Assembly: GCA_037968495.1 (NCBI GenBank)
Contig: JBBKVP010000033.1
Span: 1-64,000 of the forward strand
Length of the DNA: 64,000 bases
Source: Aestuarierythrobacter sp037968495
GTDB taxonomy: Bacteria; Pseudomonadota; Alphaproteobacteria; Sphingomonadales; Sphingomonadaceae
Reading direction: 5' to 3'
In this document: one piece after another, positions 16,741 to 26,105 of the stretch
How the letters are laid out: each line of letters begins with the position of its first letter
How positions within the stretch are numbered: the first letter of the stretch is position 1
The notes under the pieces: generated by a model
Databases searched by the model: none
What the model saw: the letters and a program-made list of their open reading frames with translations, nothing else
Told to the model about the DNA's origin: nothing
Position numbers and translations under genes: made by a program

Positions 16741-18021
16741 ATGCCTCCGATCGAAGATCATCCCCTGCGTTATCAACTCGCCAACGAGCTTCACGCGCGG
16801 CCGTTTCCGACACTCGATGCTCCCTGTCGCGCCGCGTACCTTGCCATCAAGCAAACCACCAATGCAGCGGCGCGGGACCGGGACGCGGATAGGGCGCATC
16901 TGATTTCGCTGCTGGATAGATACGGCGCGCAGCATCCCCAGCCCGGTGCGACGCATTATTTCGGTACGCTCGGCCGCTATAAGATCAAATGGGAAAGCCA
17001 CACCGAGTTCGTGACCTATACGTTATTCGGTCCCGGCGTGGCCGAGACACCGTTCGACGCAGCGACGTTCCGGATGTTTCCCGAGGATTGGCTGGCTGAA
17101 GCCCCCGGAGTGCGGATCACCTCGGCTCTGATCCGGGTCGAAATGATCGAGGACGAGGGCGGCGTCGGTGCCAAGATCGACAATTGGTTCGTGCCGGAAA
17201 GCCTTGCGATCAGTCGCGTTCTCGACAACAGCGCCATCATGGCTGGCGATTTTCGGATCGACCCGGCAGGACACATGCGGTTCGCGATCTTCGTGAGGCC
17301 GGAAACCGGATCGCGGCGGATCGGGCGCATCGTGCAGCGGGTGTGCGAGATCGAGACCTACAAGACAATGTCGATGCTGGGTCTGTCGCGAAGCCGGGAG
17401 TTGGGCCAACGGATGGGCGGGATCGACACCGAACTGTCGACCCTGATGGACGACATGACGGGCGAGGTGACGCGGCCCGAGGCGACGCTGAAGGCGCTTC
17501 TTGGTGTGTCCTCGGAGCTTGAGAGCATCTTGGCGCGCACGGCGTTCCGGTTCGGGGCCACGGGTGCCTATGAGGCGCTGGTTAACCAACGCGTGGCGGT
17601 TTTGAGGGAAGAGCGTTTCGAGGGCCGCCAGACCTTTGGCGAATTCATGATGCGGCGGTTCGATCCCGCGATGCGGACGGTGAAATCGACAGAGGCGCAG
17701 CTTCGCACAATGGCGGAGCGGGCGATCCGGGCCGGCAATCTGTTGCGGACGCGCGTCGATGTCGAACGGGCGGCGCAGAATCAGGCGTTGCTGGAAAGCA
17801 TGGACCGACGGGCCGACCTGCAACTGCGGTTGCAGCGCACCGTCGAGGGGTTGAGCGTTGTTGCGATCAGCTATTACGCCGTCAACCTTGTCAGCTACAT
17901 GGCCTATCCGCTGGCTGAACCTCTTGGCATTTCAAAGGGTTGGTCGACGGCTATTCTGACACCGATTATCGTGCTGCTGGTCTGGGCTATGGTACGTCGT
18001 ATCCGCAACTCCCTGCACTAA
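16741..18021 (+). CDS. DUF3422-family protein with C-terminal membrane segments
   Basis: About 426 residues of the DUF3422 family, recognised from the start MPPIEDHPLRYQLANELHAR and RPFP just after. The family has a mixed soluble N-terminal domain, a long helical stretch (residues ~240-375, many charged residues, probably coiled coil) and two C-terminal membrane segments (YYAVNLVSYMAYPLAE and AILTPIIVLLVWAMV). The frame is open from 16645, but the added N-terminus does not look like the family, so the ATG at 16741 is preferred. Function unknown; often annotated as an egg-lysin-like membrane protein. Convergent with the ABC transporter operon 32 bases downstream. Confidence 0.85.
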   Translation: MPPIEDHPLRYQLANELHARPFPTLDAPCRAAYLAIKQTTNAAARDRDADRAHLISLLDRYGAQHPQPGATHYFGTLGRYKIKWESHTEFVTYTLFGPGVAETPFDAATFRMFPEDWLAEAPGVRITSALIRVEMIEDEGGVGAKIDNWFVPESLAISRVLDNSAIMAGDFRIDPAGHMRFAIFVRPETGSRRIGRIVQRVCEIETYKTMSMLGLSRSRELGQRMGGIDTELSTLMDDMTGEVTRPEATLKALLGVSSELESILARTAFRFGATGAYEALVNQRVAVLREERFEGRQTFGEFMMRRFDPAMRTVKSTEAQLRTMAERAIRAGNLLRTRVDVERAAQNQALLESMDRRADLQLRLQRTVEGLSVVAISYYAVNLVSYMAYPLAEPLGISKGWSTAILTPIIVLLVWAMVRRIRNSLH

Positions 18022-18053
18022 TTGCCCGAGGTTCCGCGTTCTCAATCGCCGCG

Positions 18054-19013
18054 TCAGCGTCCCCGGATGCGTGGGTCCAGCGCATCGCGAAGGCCATCGC
18101 CGAAATAATTGACCGACAACACCGTCAGCGAAATCGCCAGACCGGGCCAGAACACTCGCTCGGGATACTGCTGAAGATAGTCGGTCGCGTCGAACAACAG
18201 CCGCCCCCATGTCGGGAAATCAGGCGGAAATCCAAGTCCGAGGAACGACAGCGCCGACTCGGTGATGATCGCGTTGGCGATGCCCAGAGTTGCCGAAACC
18301 ATGATCGGAGACATCACGTTCGGCAACACGTGGCGCAGGATCATCTTGTTGTCGGGCGTGCCGATAGAGCGGGCGGCAAGGATGAACTCACGCTCTTTCA
18401 CCGCCAAGACGTCGCCGCGCACAATCCGCGCGGTCGGCATCCATGAGGTGATGCCGATCGCGGTGACCATCAGGATGAAAATCCCCGTTTCGGGTCCGAA
18501 CGCGGTGGAAAGCGGTTGGCGGAACAGCATCACCATCACCAACAACAGCGGCAACAACGGCAAGGCCAGGAACAGGTCGGTCAGCCGCATCAGGATATTG
18601 TCGAGCCGTCGGAAATACCCCGCCGAGACGCCGATAAGGGTGCCGAGGCTGAGCGCCAGCAGCATCGCGGTGATGCCCACGGCCATCGACACCTGCCCGC
18701 CTGCCATCATCCGCGCCAGCATGTCGCGCCCCAGTTGATCGGTGCCGAACGGGTGCTCCCAGCTTGGGCTGCCGTTGCGGGCCCGGATGTCGATATAGGT
18801 CGGGTCGATGGTCCACAGGAAGGGGCCGATGAACACGGCCACGACGATCAGAAGAAAGAATATGCCGCCGACCAGCGCGCCCTTGTGGTGCTTGAACTGA
18901 TCCCAGACGTCGCGCCACTGGCTGCGCGGCGGCGTCGCAAGATCGACCACCGCCTGCCCCGCCATGGCTTCGCCGGTTGGAATGATTTCGTGCGGCTCAG
19001 GATTGTCAGTCAT
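18054..19013 (-). CDS. Peptide-type ABC transporter permease (OppC/DppC family)
   Basis: 319 residues with six membrane segments: one near residue 45, then a periplasmic loop (GTDQLGRDMLARMMAGG, the family feature), then five more. The cytoplasmic coupling motif EREFILAARSIGTPD (the EAA loop) is near residues 205-220. It pairs with the OppB-type permease, which it overlaps by 8 bases, to form the membrane pore for the peptide, opine or other solute delivered by the binding protein at 20430-22145. The ATPases are encoded divergently at 22460. Substrate class cannot be narrowed from sequence. Confidence 0.93.
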   Translation of the reverse strand: MTDNPEPHEIIPTGEAMAGQAVVDLATPPRSQWRDVWDQFKHHKGALVGGIFFLLIVVAVFIGPFLWTIDPTYIDIRARNGSPSWEHPFGTDQLGRDMLARMMAGGQVSMAVGITAMLLALSLGTLIGVSAGYFRRLDNILMRLTDLFLALPLLPLLLVMVMLFRQPLSTAFGPETGIFILMVTAIGITSWMPTARIVRGDVLAVKEREFILAARSIGTPDNKMILRHVLPNVMSPIMVSATLGIANAIITESALSFLGLGFPPDFPTWGRLLFDATDYLQQYPERVFWPGLAISLTVLSVNYFGDGLRDALDPRIRGR

Positions 19014-20013
19014 AGCGGATCCTCGGATCCAGCACCCCGTACAGCACGTCCGCGATCAGGTTGAACACCACGATCAGCACCGCGAAAATGAACGTCAGCG
19101 TCTGCACCATCGGCAGGTCGTTGGCCTGGATGGCCGTGATCAGCAACTGGCCAATGCCGTTCACCTTGAACACCTGTTCAGTAATGATCGCGCCACCGAA
19201 AACCGCCGGAACCCCAAGCGCGATAACGGTCACGACCGGGATCATAGAATTCCTCAGCACGTGGACAAGAACGACGGACGCCTCGCTCAGGCCCTTGGCG
19301 CGGGCGGTGCGCACATAGTCCTGATTGAGATTGTCGAGCATCGAGGCGCGCATGAAGCGGCTGATCTGGGCCGTCGTCTGAAGCGCCAGCACCATCACCG
19401 GCATGATCATCTGCTTGAACTGCACGACGAACGTCTCCCAGTCGACGACGCGGTGCGTGGTGTCATAGATCGAAGGGAACCAGCCGAGGTTGACCGAGAA
19501 GATCACGATCACCAGCACGCCCGAAAAGAACGGCGGCACCGAATAGCCGACCATGCTGACGAACGTCCCGACCTGATCGAACACCGAATATTGCCTGTAG
19601 GCCGAATAGATGCCAATCGGCAGCGCGATCAGGACGCCGACGACATAGGACAGGCCGACGACCCAAAGCGTCTGCGGGATGCGTTGGGCGACGATGTCCA
19701 TCACCGGCGAACGCGTCTGCCACGAGATCACGCGCTGCTGACCCTCGGCAATCGAGGTGCCGAACAGGTTGTCGATCAGGTGCATCGGCTCGACCCAGAA
19801 GAATTGCATCAGCCATTTGCCGAACCGGATGTGCACCGGCTCACCCAGCCCCAGCGCCTCGCGCATGGCCTGCTTGACCTCGGGCGGCACCGTCAGGGGA
19901 ACCTGTGCCATCGGATCGCCGGGCGCGAGTTCCAACAGAAGAAAAATCACCAGGGCAATGAAAAAAAGCGTCGGGATCGACATCAGAAGTCTTCGGATGG
20001 TGAAGGTCAGCAT
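19006..20013 (-). CDS. Peptide-type ABC transporter permease (OppB/DppB family)
   Basis: 335 residues, six membrane segments, starting MLTFTIRRLLMSIPTLF, a typical OppB/DppB opening. The long periplasmic loop after the first segment (residues ~35-105) is normal for this subunit, and the EAA coupling loop with YVRTARAKGLSEASVV lies near residues 230-245. It forms a heterodimer with the OppC-type permease. Starts 3 bases after the SnoaL-like gene and overlaps the next permease by 8 bases, so translation is coupled. Confidence 0.93.
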   Translation of the reverse strand: MLTFTIRRLLMSIPTLFFIALVIFLLLELAPGDPMAQVPLTVPPEVKQAMREALGLGEPVHIRFGKWLMQFFWVEPMHLIDNLFGTSIAEGQQRVISWQTRSPVMDIVAQRIPQTLWVVGLSYVVGVLIALPIGIYSAYRQYSVFDQVGTFVSMVGYSVPPFFSGVLVIVIFSVNLGWFPSIYDTTHRVVDWETFVVQFKQMIMPVMVLALQTTAQISRFMRASMLDNLNQDYVRTARAKGLSEASVVLVHVLRNSMIPVVTVIALGVPAVFGGAIITEQVFKVNGIGQLLITAIQANDLPMVQTLTFIFAVLIVVFNLIADVLYGVLDPRIRYD

Positions 20014-20016
20014 GGC

Positions 20017-20361
20017 TCAGGCGTCCAGCGGCGTGTGCTGATGCGACAGAATGCGCCAGCCATCGGAAGTGTCGACCCAGACCGAAAGGCAGGCGGCGAC
20101 ATAGGCGTCAGCGCCCTTGCGCTCGGCGCGGCCGGTGTAGGCGAATACATGGGTGCCTTCGGCGTCAGCCTCGCGGACGTTGCGCAAGGTGATCGCGTCC
20201 CAGCGAGGCGCGCCCTCCAGCGATTTCACGATCTCGGCGCCGACAAGGATCGGTGGTGCCATCGCAAAAATCATGATTGCATCGGGATGCATCAGGTCAC
20301 GATAGGCCGCGGCACCTTCGAGCCACAACCGGCGTTCTGCATCGCGAAAGCTGAAAGTCAT
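20017..20361 (-). CDS. SnoaL/NTF2-like (DUF4440) protein within the ABC transporter operon
   Basis: About 114 residues with the alpha+beta barrel pattern of SnoaL/DUF4440 proteins: RDAERRLWLEGAAAYRDLM at the start, a MIFAMAPPILVGAEIV pocket strand, and the closing WRILSHQHTPLD typical of the family. Starts at ATG 20361; the longer frame to 20421 needs a TTG and lacks family similarity. Its place between the binding protein and the first permease is unusual for a peptide importer. SnoaL folds can be hydrolases, isomerases or ligand binders, so it may act on the transported solute. No enzyme activity can be assigned. Confidence 0.75.
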   Translation of the reverse strand: MTFSFRDAERRLWLEGAAAYRDLMHPDAIMIFAMAPPILVGAEIVKSLEGAPRWDAITLRNVREADAEGTHVFAYTGRAERKGADAYVAACLSVWVDTSDGWRILSHQHTPLDA

Positions 20362-20429
20362 GTGAGGCCCCGCTATCGAGGTCGCCGCCCCCGAAATCGG
20401 GGACGGCGTTATCGCTTGCAAGCGTCGTC

Positions 20430-22145
20430 TTACTTCTCGCGATACCAGTCAGCCGCGTTCCACAACTCGCTGTCCCACGAGTTGATGACGACACCGCCAA
20501 GCGAGTTGGAGCGCGCCGAGATGCGACCGCGATAGACCAGCGGGATGATGACGTATTCGTTCATCAGCAAGTCGTTCATCGCCTTGGCCAGACGGGCGCG
20601 TTCGTCGATGTCGCCGGTCTGGGCCATTTCGGCCACGAGCGCGTCATACTCTTCCGAGCAGAAACGCATCATGTTGTTGCCCTGCCACTGGTTTTCCGGC
20701 TGGGGTGCCTGATCGCAGGTCCAGTTCGCCATATAGGCTTCGGGGTCGGTGCCATCGAAGTTATTGGCGAACATCTCGACGTCGGCGAAGTTCTTCTGGA
20801 ACGTATCTGGGGACCCCGGATCGCCGCCAAAGAACACCGACGCGTCGATGTTGCGCAGTTCGGACTCGATGCCGATATCGCTCCACCACTGCTTGATCAG
20901 CGCCTGAAAGTCCTGACGCACGGCGTTGGTCGAGGTCTGATAGAGGATGCTCAACTCGACGCCATCCTTGTCGCGCACACCGTTGCCGTTGCTGTCGATC
21001 CAACCAGCCGCGTCAAGAATCGCTTTCGCGCCCTCGACGTCCTGGTTCAGACAACCGTCATTTGCCGTCGATGCATAGATCGCCGGTGCCGGCAGGACGT
21101 TACAGGTCACAGTGCCCGCGTCGCCGTAGCCGATTTCGACCAGCAGCGCACGGTCGATGGCCATGCTCATCGCCTGACGCACGGCAATGTCGGTCATGCG
21201 CGGGTTCGGGTTGCCGATAACGCCACGCTGGTCACCAAGTGCCGGATCGGGGTCGGTCAGGTTGACTTCCAGACGCTCGACAAGCGTTCCGAACGTTGAC
21301 AGCAACTCGCCCTGACCGGCGGCCTGCATGTTGGCCAGCACGTCGGGTGCAAGCTGGAGGTTCCAGGCATAGTCGAACTCGCCGGTCTCCAGCACCGCAC
21401 GACCCGCCGCGGTCGCGTCGCCGCCGCCCTTGAACGTGACGGACGCAAAAGCGGGCTTGCCCTCGTCGCGATAGTTTTCGTTGGCCTCCAGGGTAATCAC
21501 GTCATTGGGACGGAATTCGGTCACGACGAAGGGACCTGTGCCAATCGGATTGAAGTTCGCCTCGGTGCACTCGGGCGCTTTCGGGCCAAGGCACTCGGCG
21601 AATTGCGCCGCCTGAATGATCGGGGCCTGCGCGCCGACAAACGGGCCATAAGGAAAGGGCTTGGGCACCGAGAAGTTGACGACAATGGTCAGATCGTCCG
21701 GCGTATCGATCGAAACGACGTCGTTGAATTTCTCGGATTGCGCGCAACCGCCGCCCTCAGCCGTGCAGTATTCCCACGTGAACTTGGCGTCTGCTGATGT
21801 GACGGGCGTTCCGTCGGACCACAAAAGGCCCTCTTTCAGCTTCCATGTAATCTGGGTCAAATCTTCGCTGACGCCGCCATTTTCCACCGTCGGCACGGTG
21901 TCGACGAGCCACGGCACCAAGTCGCCGTCGTCGTTGTATCGGGCGAGCGGCTCGATCACGAGACTTGCGGCCTCGAGATCCTTCGTGCCGCCCGAGAGAT
22001 AGGGGGTCATGATAGACGGGGCCTGCCAATAGATGATCTTGACTTCGCCGTCGCGGCCGCGCGGACCCTCGTGGGCCGCTCCGAATGCCATCGGGGCCAG
22101 CGCGCACGTCGCGACCGCCCCGAGAAGGACTGTTGTAAGTTTCAT
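20430..22145 (-). CDS. Periplasmic solute-binding protein of a peptide/opine-type ABC transporter (SBP_bac_5)
   Basis: About 571 residues. The ATG at 22145 follows an AGGAG site and opens a clean signal peptide (MKLTTVLLGAVATCALAP, cleaved near AFGA). The mature protein has the family-5 layout: an early IIYWQAPSIMTPYLSGGTKD stretch, then the LTQITWKLKEGLLWSDGTPV motif, VRQAMSMAID, and a C-terminal closing domain. The frame is open well upstream but that extension has no family features. It delivers substrate to the permeases at 18054-20013. The family binds peptides, opines, glycosides or metals. Confidence 0.92.
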   Translation of the reverse strand: MKLTTVLLGAVATCALAPMAFGAAHEGPRGRDGEVKIIYWQAPSIMTPYLSGGTKDLEAASLVIEPLARYNDDGDLVPWLVDTVPTVENGGVSEDLTQITWKLKEGLLWSDGTPVTSADAKFTWEYCTAEGGGCAQSEKFNDVVSIDTPDDLTIVVNFSVPKPFPYGPFVGAQAPIIQAAQFAECLGPKAPECTEANFNPIGTGPFVVTEFRPNDVITLEANENYRDEGKPAFASVTFKGGGDATAAGRAVLETGEFDYAWNLQLAPDVLANMQAAGQGELLSTFGTLVERLEVNLTDPDPALGDQRGVIGNPNPRMTDIAVRQAMSMAIDRALLVEIGYGDAGTVTCNVLPAPAIYASTANDGCLNQDVEGAKAILDAAGWIDSNGNGVRDKDGVELSILYQTSTNAVRQDFQALIKQWWSDIGIESELRNIDASVFFGGDPGSPDTFQKNFADVEMFANNFDGTDPEAYMANWTCDQAPQPENQWQGNNMMRFCSEEYDALVAEMAQTGDIDERARLAKAMNDLLMNEYVIIPLVYRGRISARSNSLGGVVINSWDSELWNAADWYREK

Positions 22146-22459
22146 GTTGGTCTCCTGGTTGGAAAAGTTCGTGCCTCGGCACCCGTCACCACGGACAGGC
22201 AAGGGTGTGAGAAGGTTGCAGGTTGGGCGTTTGCCACCACATTCCAGCTTTTCTTGATCGTCCCACCCGGGCACGCACCATCCGAGTTTCCACCGATTCA
22301 AGCGCGGAATGCAAGCGTTGCCGCTAGGGCAAGCTTGGCGTCCGGTTGAAATCACGGAAATAGATGACCCGGCGACGACAAAGCGGCTGCGTTGTGTCGT
22401 TTGACTCGCCCTCGACCCTGAGCGTAGCGTTCGTGGCACCGCATTTGATAGGGTTTCGC
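22146..22459. other. Intergenic region between divergent transporter genes
   Basis: 314 bases between the binding-protein start (leftward) and the double ATPase (rightward). It must hold promoters for both directions. I see the AGGAG site of the binding protein at its left end but no clear -35/-10 pair, strong palindrome, riboswitch-like fold or conserved small gene. Short open frames here do not look coding. Confidence 0.5.
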
Positions 22460-24277
22460 ATGCTCGATCGGCCGCTTGCTTCATTCCGCAATCTTCGGGT
22501 TGAGTTCCAGACCAAGGACGGTCCGGTCGTCGGTGTCGAGGATGTCAGTTTCGACATTTCCGCCGGCGAGACCGTCTGCGTCGTCGGCGAATCGGGATCG
22601 GGCAAATCGGTCTCGTCCCTCAGCCTGATGCGCCTCGTCGAATTTGGCGGCGGCGAAATTTCAGGCGGTCAGTTGCTGTTCGACCGGGGCGAGAAGAAGG
22701 GCGGCGTTTTGGATGTGGTCCAGGCCGACGACAGCCTGATGCGCACGATCCGCGGCAATGAAATCGGCATGATCTTTCAGGAACCGATGACCTCGCTGAA
22801 CCCGGTTTTCACGGTCGGTCGCCAGTTGACCGAGGGACTGCGTGTCCACAAGAACATGACCAGGGAACAGGCGACCGCGCGTGCGCTGGAGTTGTTGCGC
22901 CAGGTCCGCATCCCCGAGCCCGAGCGTCGACTGAAGCAATATCCGCACGAATTGTCCGGCGGTATGCGTCAGCGCGTCGTCATCGCGATGGCGCTCGCCT
23001 GCGAACCGCGCCTGCTGATCGCCGACGAGCCGACGACGGCGCTGGATGTGACGATCCAGGCCGAGATTCTGGCGCTCATCGACCGGCTGAAACGTGAAAC
23101 CGGGACCGCCGTGATGTTCATCACGCACGACATGGCCGTCGTCGCGCAGATGGCTGACCGGGTCGTCGTCATGTACCGCGGCAACAAGGTCGAGGAAGGC
23201 CCGGTCGAGGAGATATTCGAGAACCCCAAACACGATTACACCAAGGCGCTGCTGGCCGCGGTGCCGAAACTTGGCGAGATGACAGGCAAAGCCGCGCCCG
23301 AGCCGATGAAGCTTCTGGGCGATGTGCCGCGCACGACCGGCCCGATCATGGTGAAAGAGGACAAAGTCCTTCTGGACGTGAAAAACCTGATCACGCGGTT
23401 TCCCGTTACCGGCGGTTTTTTCCGGCGCACGATTGCCAACGTCCACGCGGTCGAGGATGTCTCGTTCCAGATCCGGCTGGGCGAAACCCTGGGCCTTGTC
23501 GGGGAGTCGGGCTGCGGCAAGTCGTCGGCGGGCCGCTCGATCCTGCGACTGGTCGAGCCGCAATCGGGAGAAGTCTGGCTCGACGGCAAGAACGTCATGG
23601 ATTACGAGCCAAAAGAACTTCGCCGGGCGCGACGTGACATGCAGATGGTGTTCCAGGACCCGTTCGCCTCGTTGAACCCGCAGATGCAGCTCGACGATCA
23701 AGTCGCTGAACCTCTTAAGAATTATGGCATCGGGGATGCGAAGGAAAGGGCCGACAGGGTAGCCGCGCTGTTTGATCGGGTCGAGTTGCCGCGTGCCTTC
23801 CTGCGGCGCTATCCCCACGAACTTTCCGGCGGACAGCGCCAGCGCATCGCCATCGCCCGAGCCCTAGCGTTGAACCCCAAGTTGATTGTCGCGGACGAGG
23901 CCGTCAGCGCGCTCGACGTCAGCGTTCAGGCACAGGTTCTCAACCTTATCATGGAGTTGCAGGCCGATCTTGGTATCTCGATCCTGTTCATCAGCCACGA
24001 CATGGCGGTGGTCGAGCGGGTCAGCCACAACGTCGGCGTGATGTATTTGGGCCGCATTGTGGAATTGGGGCCACGGCAGGCCATCTTCGAGGATCCGCGC
24101 CACGAATACACTCAGGCGCTTTTGAAAGCGGTCCCCGTCGCTGACCCCCGGCGGCGCAAGTCCGAGCGCGACCTGAACTTCAAGCCGATCCCCTCGCCCA
24201 TTCACCCGGTCGGATTCGATCCGGGACCAAGCATCTACGACGTGGTGTCGCCGGGCCACTTCGTGCTCAAGGGCTGA
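22460..24277 (+). CDS. Double ABC ATPase of the peptide-type transporter (DppD-DppF fusion type)
   Basis: About 605 residues containing two complete ATP-binding cassettes in tandem. First cassette: Walker A GESGSGKS, signature LSGGMRQR, Walker B LLIADEPTTALD. Second cassette: Walker A GESGCGKSS, signature LSGGQRQR, Walker B LIVADEAVSALD, then an oligopeptide-transporter C-terminal extension. Both look catalytically intact. It replaces the separate D and F subunits of Opp/Dpp systems and powers the importer encoded on the other strand. The ATG at 22460 is chosen because the upstream extension (from 22364) is unlike the family. Confidence 0.93.
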   Translation: MLDRPLASFRNLRVEFQTKDGPVVGVEDVSFDISAGETVCVVGESGSGKSVSSLSLMRLVEFGGGEISGGQLLFDRGEKKGGVLDVVQADDSLMRTIRGNEIGMIFQEPMTSLNPVFTVGRQLTEGLRVHKNMTREQATARALELLRQVRIPEPERRLKQYPHELSGGMRQRVVIAMALACEPRLLIADEPTTALDVTIQAEILALIDRLKRETGTAVMFITHDMAVVAQMADRVVVMYRGNKVEEGPVEEIFENPKHDYTKALLAAVPKLGEMTGKAAPEPMKLLGDVPRTTGPIMVKEDKVLLDVKNLITRFPVTGGFFRRTIANVHAVEDVSFQIRLGETLGLVGESGCGKSSAGRSILRLVEPQSGEVWLDGKNVMDYEPKELRRARRDMQMVFQDPFASLNPQMQLDDQVAEPLKNYGIGDAKERADRVAALFDRVELPRAFLRRYPHELSGGQRQRIAIARALALNPKLIVADEAVSALDVSVQAQVLNLIMELQADLGISILFISHDMAVVERVSHNVGVMYLGRIVELGPRQAIFEDPRHEYTQALLKAVPVADPRRRKSERDLNFKPIPSPIHPVGFDPGPSIYDVVSPGHFVLKG

Positions 24278-24278
24278 T

Positions 24279-24791
24279 CTATGTCCGCACGCCTTCCAAA
24301 AGCGCCTCGTCCAGTTGCGCACCGTGCAGGACCGACACATCACCGGTGGTTTCCAGCACCACCGCTCGGACCTGCGAGAAATCCGTGACGTTGGCTTCAC
24401 GCAACTTGGCCATCAAATCGGCGCGTGCAACGCGGTGGTCGGTGAGCCTTTGTTCCAAGATTTTTCCATCGCGCATCAGAAGCACCGGCGTGTTCTGTAT
24501 CACCGACCCCACGCGCGGCGAGATCCCACGCAGCCACGCAAATATCACCTGAAGCGCGAACAGCGCGGCCATCACGGTCATGATCTGGGTCAGCGCCTGC
24601 CATTCCGCGGCCTGCGCAGCCGAAGCCAAAAGTGAACCCACAGCGACCGTCATGACGAAATCGACGCTGGTCATCTTCGAAAACGACCTCAGCCCGACGA
24701 TCCGGACCAGCAGTATGACCCAGCCAAGTCCGACCGCGCTCAGAACCATGCCACGCAGAATCGCATCTGCAATCGCGTCATCGAAAATCAT
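24279..24791 (-). CDS. DUF421/YetF-family membrane protein
   Basis: About 170 residues: three N-terminal membrane segments (around residues 15-33, 42-60 and 67-88) followed by a small cytoplasmic alpha/beta domain with TPVLLMRDGKILEQRL, typical of the YetF/DUF421 family. The ATG at 24791 has a GGGAGAG site. Function is not established; family members influence membrane-stress or spore properties in Bacillus. It converges on the ABC ATPase gene with a one-base gap and is divergent from argE. Confidence 0.86.
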   Translation of the reverse strand: MIFDDAIADAILRGMVLSAVGLGWVILLVRIVGLRSFSKMTSVDFVMTVAVGSLLASAAQAAEWQALTQIMTVMAALFALQVIFAWLRGISPRVGSVIQNTPVLLMRDGKILEQRLTDHRVARADLMAKLREANVTDFSQVRAVVLETTGDVSVLHGAQLDEALLEGVRT

Positions 24792-24941
24792 CGGTTCTCT
24801 CCCGTCAGCGACGACGGAAACACCGCCGCTTTGAAAAGGAAAAGCGTTCGAAATGCCTTGCCGGTTCCATTCCACCAGCCACTTGCAATCGTTTCTGTCA
24901 TCAAGGACTGTCTGCCCGGTCCCGGATACCGGAGTGAAATC

Positions 24942-26105
24942 GTGACACATCATCTCAGCGCCCGCGAGATCCTGGACGTGCTGGTCGCGTTCCCGACGGT
25001 CAGCCGCGACAGCAACCTCGACCTGATCGACTGGGTCGAGGACTATCTTGCGTCGCACGGTGTGAACGCGCTCCGGGTCTATAATGCCGAGGGCAACAAG
25101 GCCGCGCTCCATGCCAATGTCGGGCCCGAAATCGAAGGCGGCGTGATCCTGTCGGGGCACACGGACGTGGTGCCCGTCGACGGTCAGGACTGGACGTTCG
25201 AGCCGTTCGCGGTGACCGAGAAAGACGGCAAGCTCTACGGACGCGGCACCTGTGACATGAAGGGTTTTGACGCCCTGGCGCTGGCCGCCGTGCCGCTTGC
25301 CCTGGCGCGGGGCGTGAAGCGGCCGTTGCAGATCGCGCTCAGCTACGACGAAGAGGTCGGGTGCACCGGCGCGCCGCCGATGATCGCGGATATGGTCGCG
25401 AAACTGCCACGCGCGGGCGCGGCTATCATCGGCGAGCCGTCGATGATGCAGGCCGTCACCGGCCACAAGGGCGGCGCGGGATTTCATGTTCATCTGCGGG
25501 GGTTTGAGGTGCACTCCTCACTCATGCACACCGGGGTGTCGGCGATCATGGAGGCCGCGCGACTGATCGGCTGGGCCAACGAGATGAACGCGGCGAACCG
25601 GGCGGCGGAACCGACGGCGGCGGCCGCCATCTTCGAACCGCCCTGGACGACACTTCATGTCGGGCAAATCTCGGGCGGCACCGCGCACAACATCACTGCA
25701 AAGGACTGCCGATTCGGAATGGATTTTCGCTTCGTGCCAAGCGACGATCCGGCGCAGTGGAAATCCCGCTTTCTGGACGAAGTCGCGCAGCTCGATGCGG
25801 ACATGAAGGCGGTCAATCCATCCGCCGGCATCGACGTGAAACCCTATTTCGGCGTGCCCGCGCTGACGCCCGAGGAAAACGGCCAAGCCGAAACACTGGT
25901 GCGCCGGATCACCGGCGACAACGGCACGCATGTGGTTAGCTACGGCACCGAGGCGGGGCATTTCCAGAACGCCGGTTATTCGGCGCTGGTCTGCGGACCC
26001 GGCGACATTGCGCAGGCCCACCAGCCCGACGAATACATCACCGTGGCGCAATTCGAGGCCGGCGAGGCATTCATCGGGCGGGTCGTGGAAAGTCTGTGTC
26101 AGTGA
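24942..26105 (+). CDS. argE: Acetylornithine deacetylase (ArgE, M20 family)
   Basis: Hydrolyses N2-acetylornithine to ornithine and acetate in arginine synthesis; a cytoplasmic di-zinc enzyme. The 387-residue protein shows the M20 pattern: VILSGHTDVVPVDG (metal His and Asp), GRGTCDMKGFDA (bridging Asp), DEEVGCTGA (catalytic Glu and metal Glu), IIGEPS, and a C-terminal GTEAGHFQNAG with the last metal His. The GTG at 24942 with GGAG 8 bases before is preferred over an ATG at 24831 whose extension is unlike the family. It overlaps cmk. Related M20 deacylases cannot be wholly excluded. Confidence 0.88.
   Translation: MTHHLSAREILDVLVAFPTVSRDSNLDLIDWVEDYLASHGVNALRVYNAEGNKAALHANVGPEIEGGVILSGHTDVVPVDGQDWTFEPFAVTEKDGKLYGRGTCDMKGFDALALAAVPLALARGVKRPLQIALSYDEEVGCTGAPPMIADMVAKLPRAGAAIIGEPSMMQAVTGHKGGAGFHVHLRGFEVHSSLMHTGVSAIMEAARLIGWANEMNAANRAAEPTAAAAIFEPPWTTLHVGQISGGTAHNITAKDCRFGMDFRFVPSDDPAQWKSRFLDEVAQLDADMKAVNPSAGIDVKPYFGVPALTPEENGQAETLVRRITGDNGTHVVSYGTEAGHFQNAGYSALVCGPGDIAQAHQPDEYITVAQFEAGEAFIGRVVESLCQ

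Noticed and set aside
18964..20535. 523-residue frame opposite the ABC permeases
   Set aside because: Composition is almost all Arg, His, Asp and Gln, the hallmark of an antisense shadow of membrane-protein codons.
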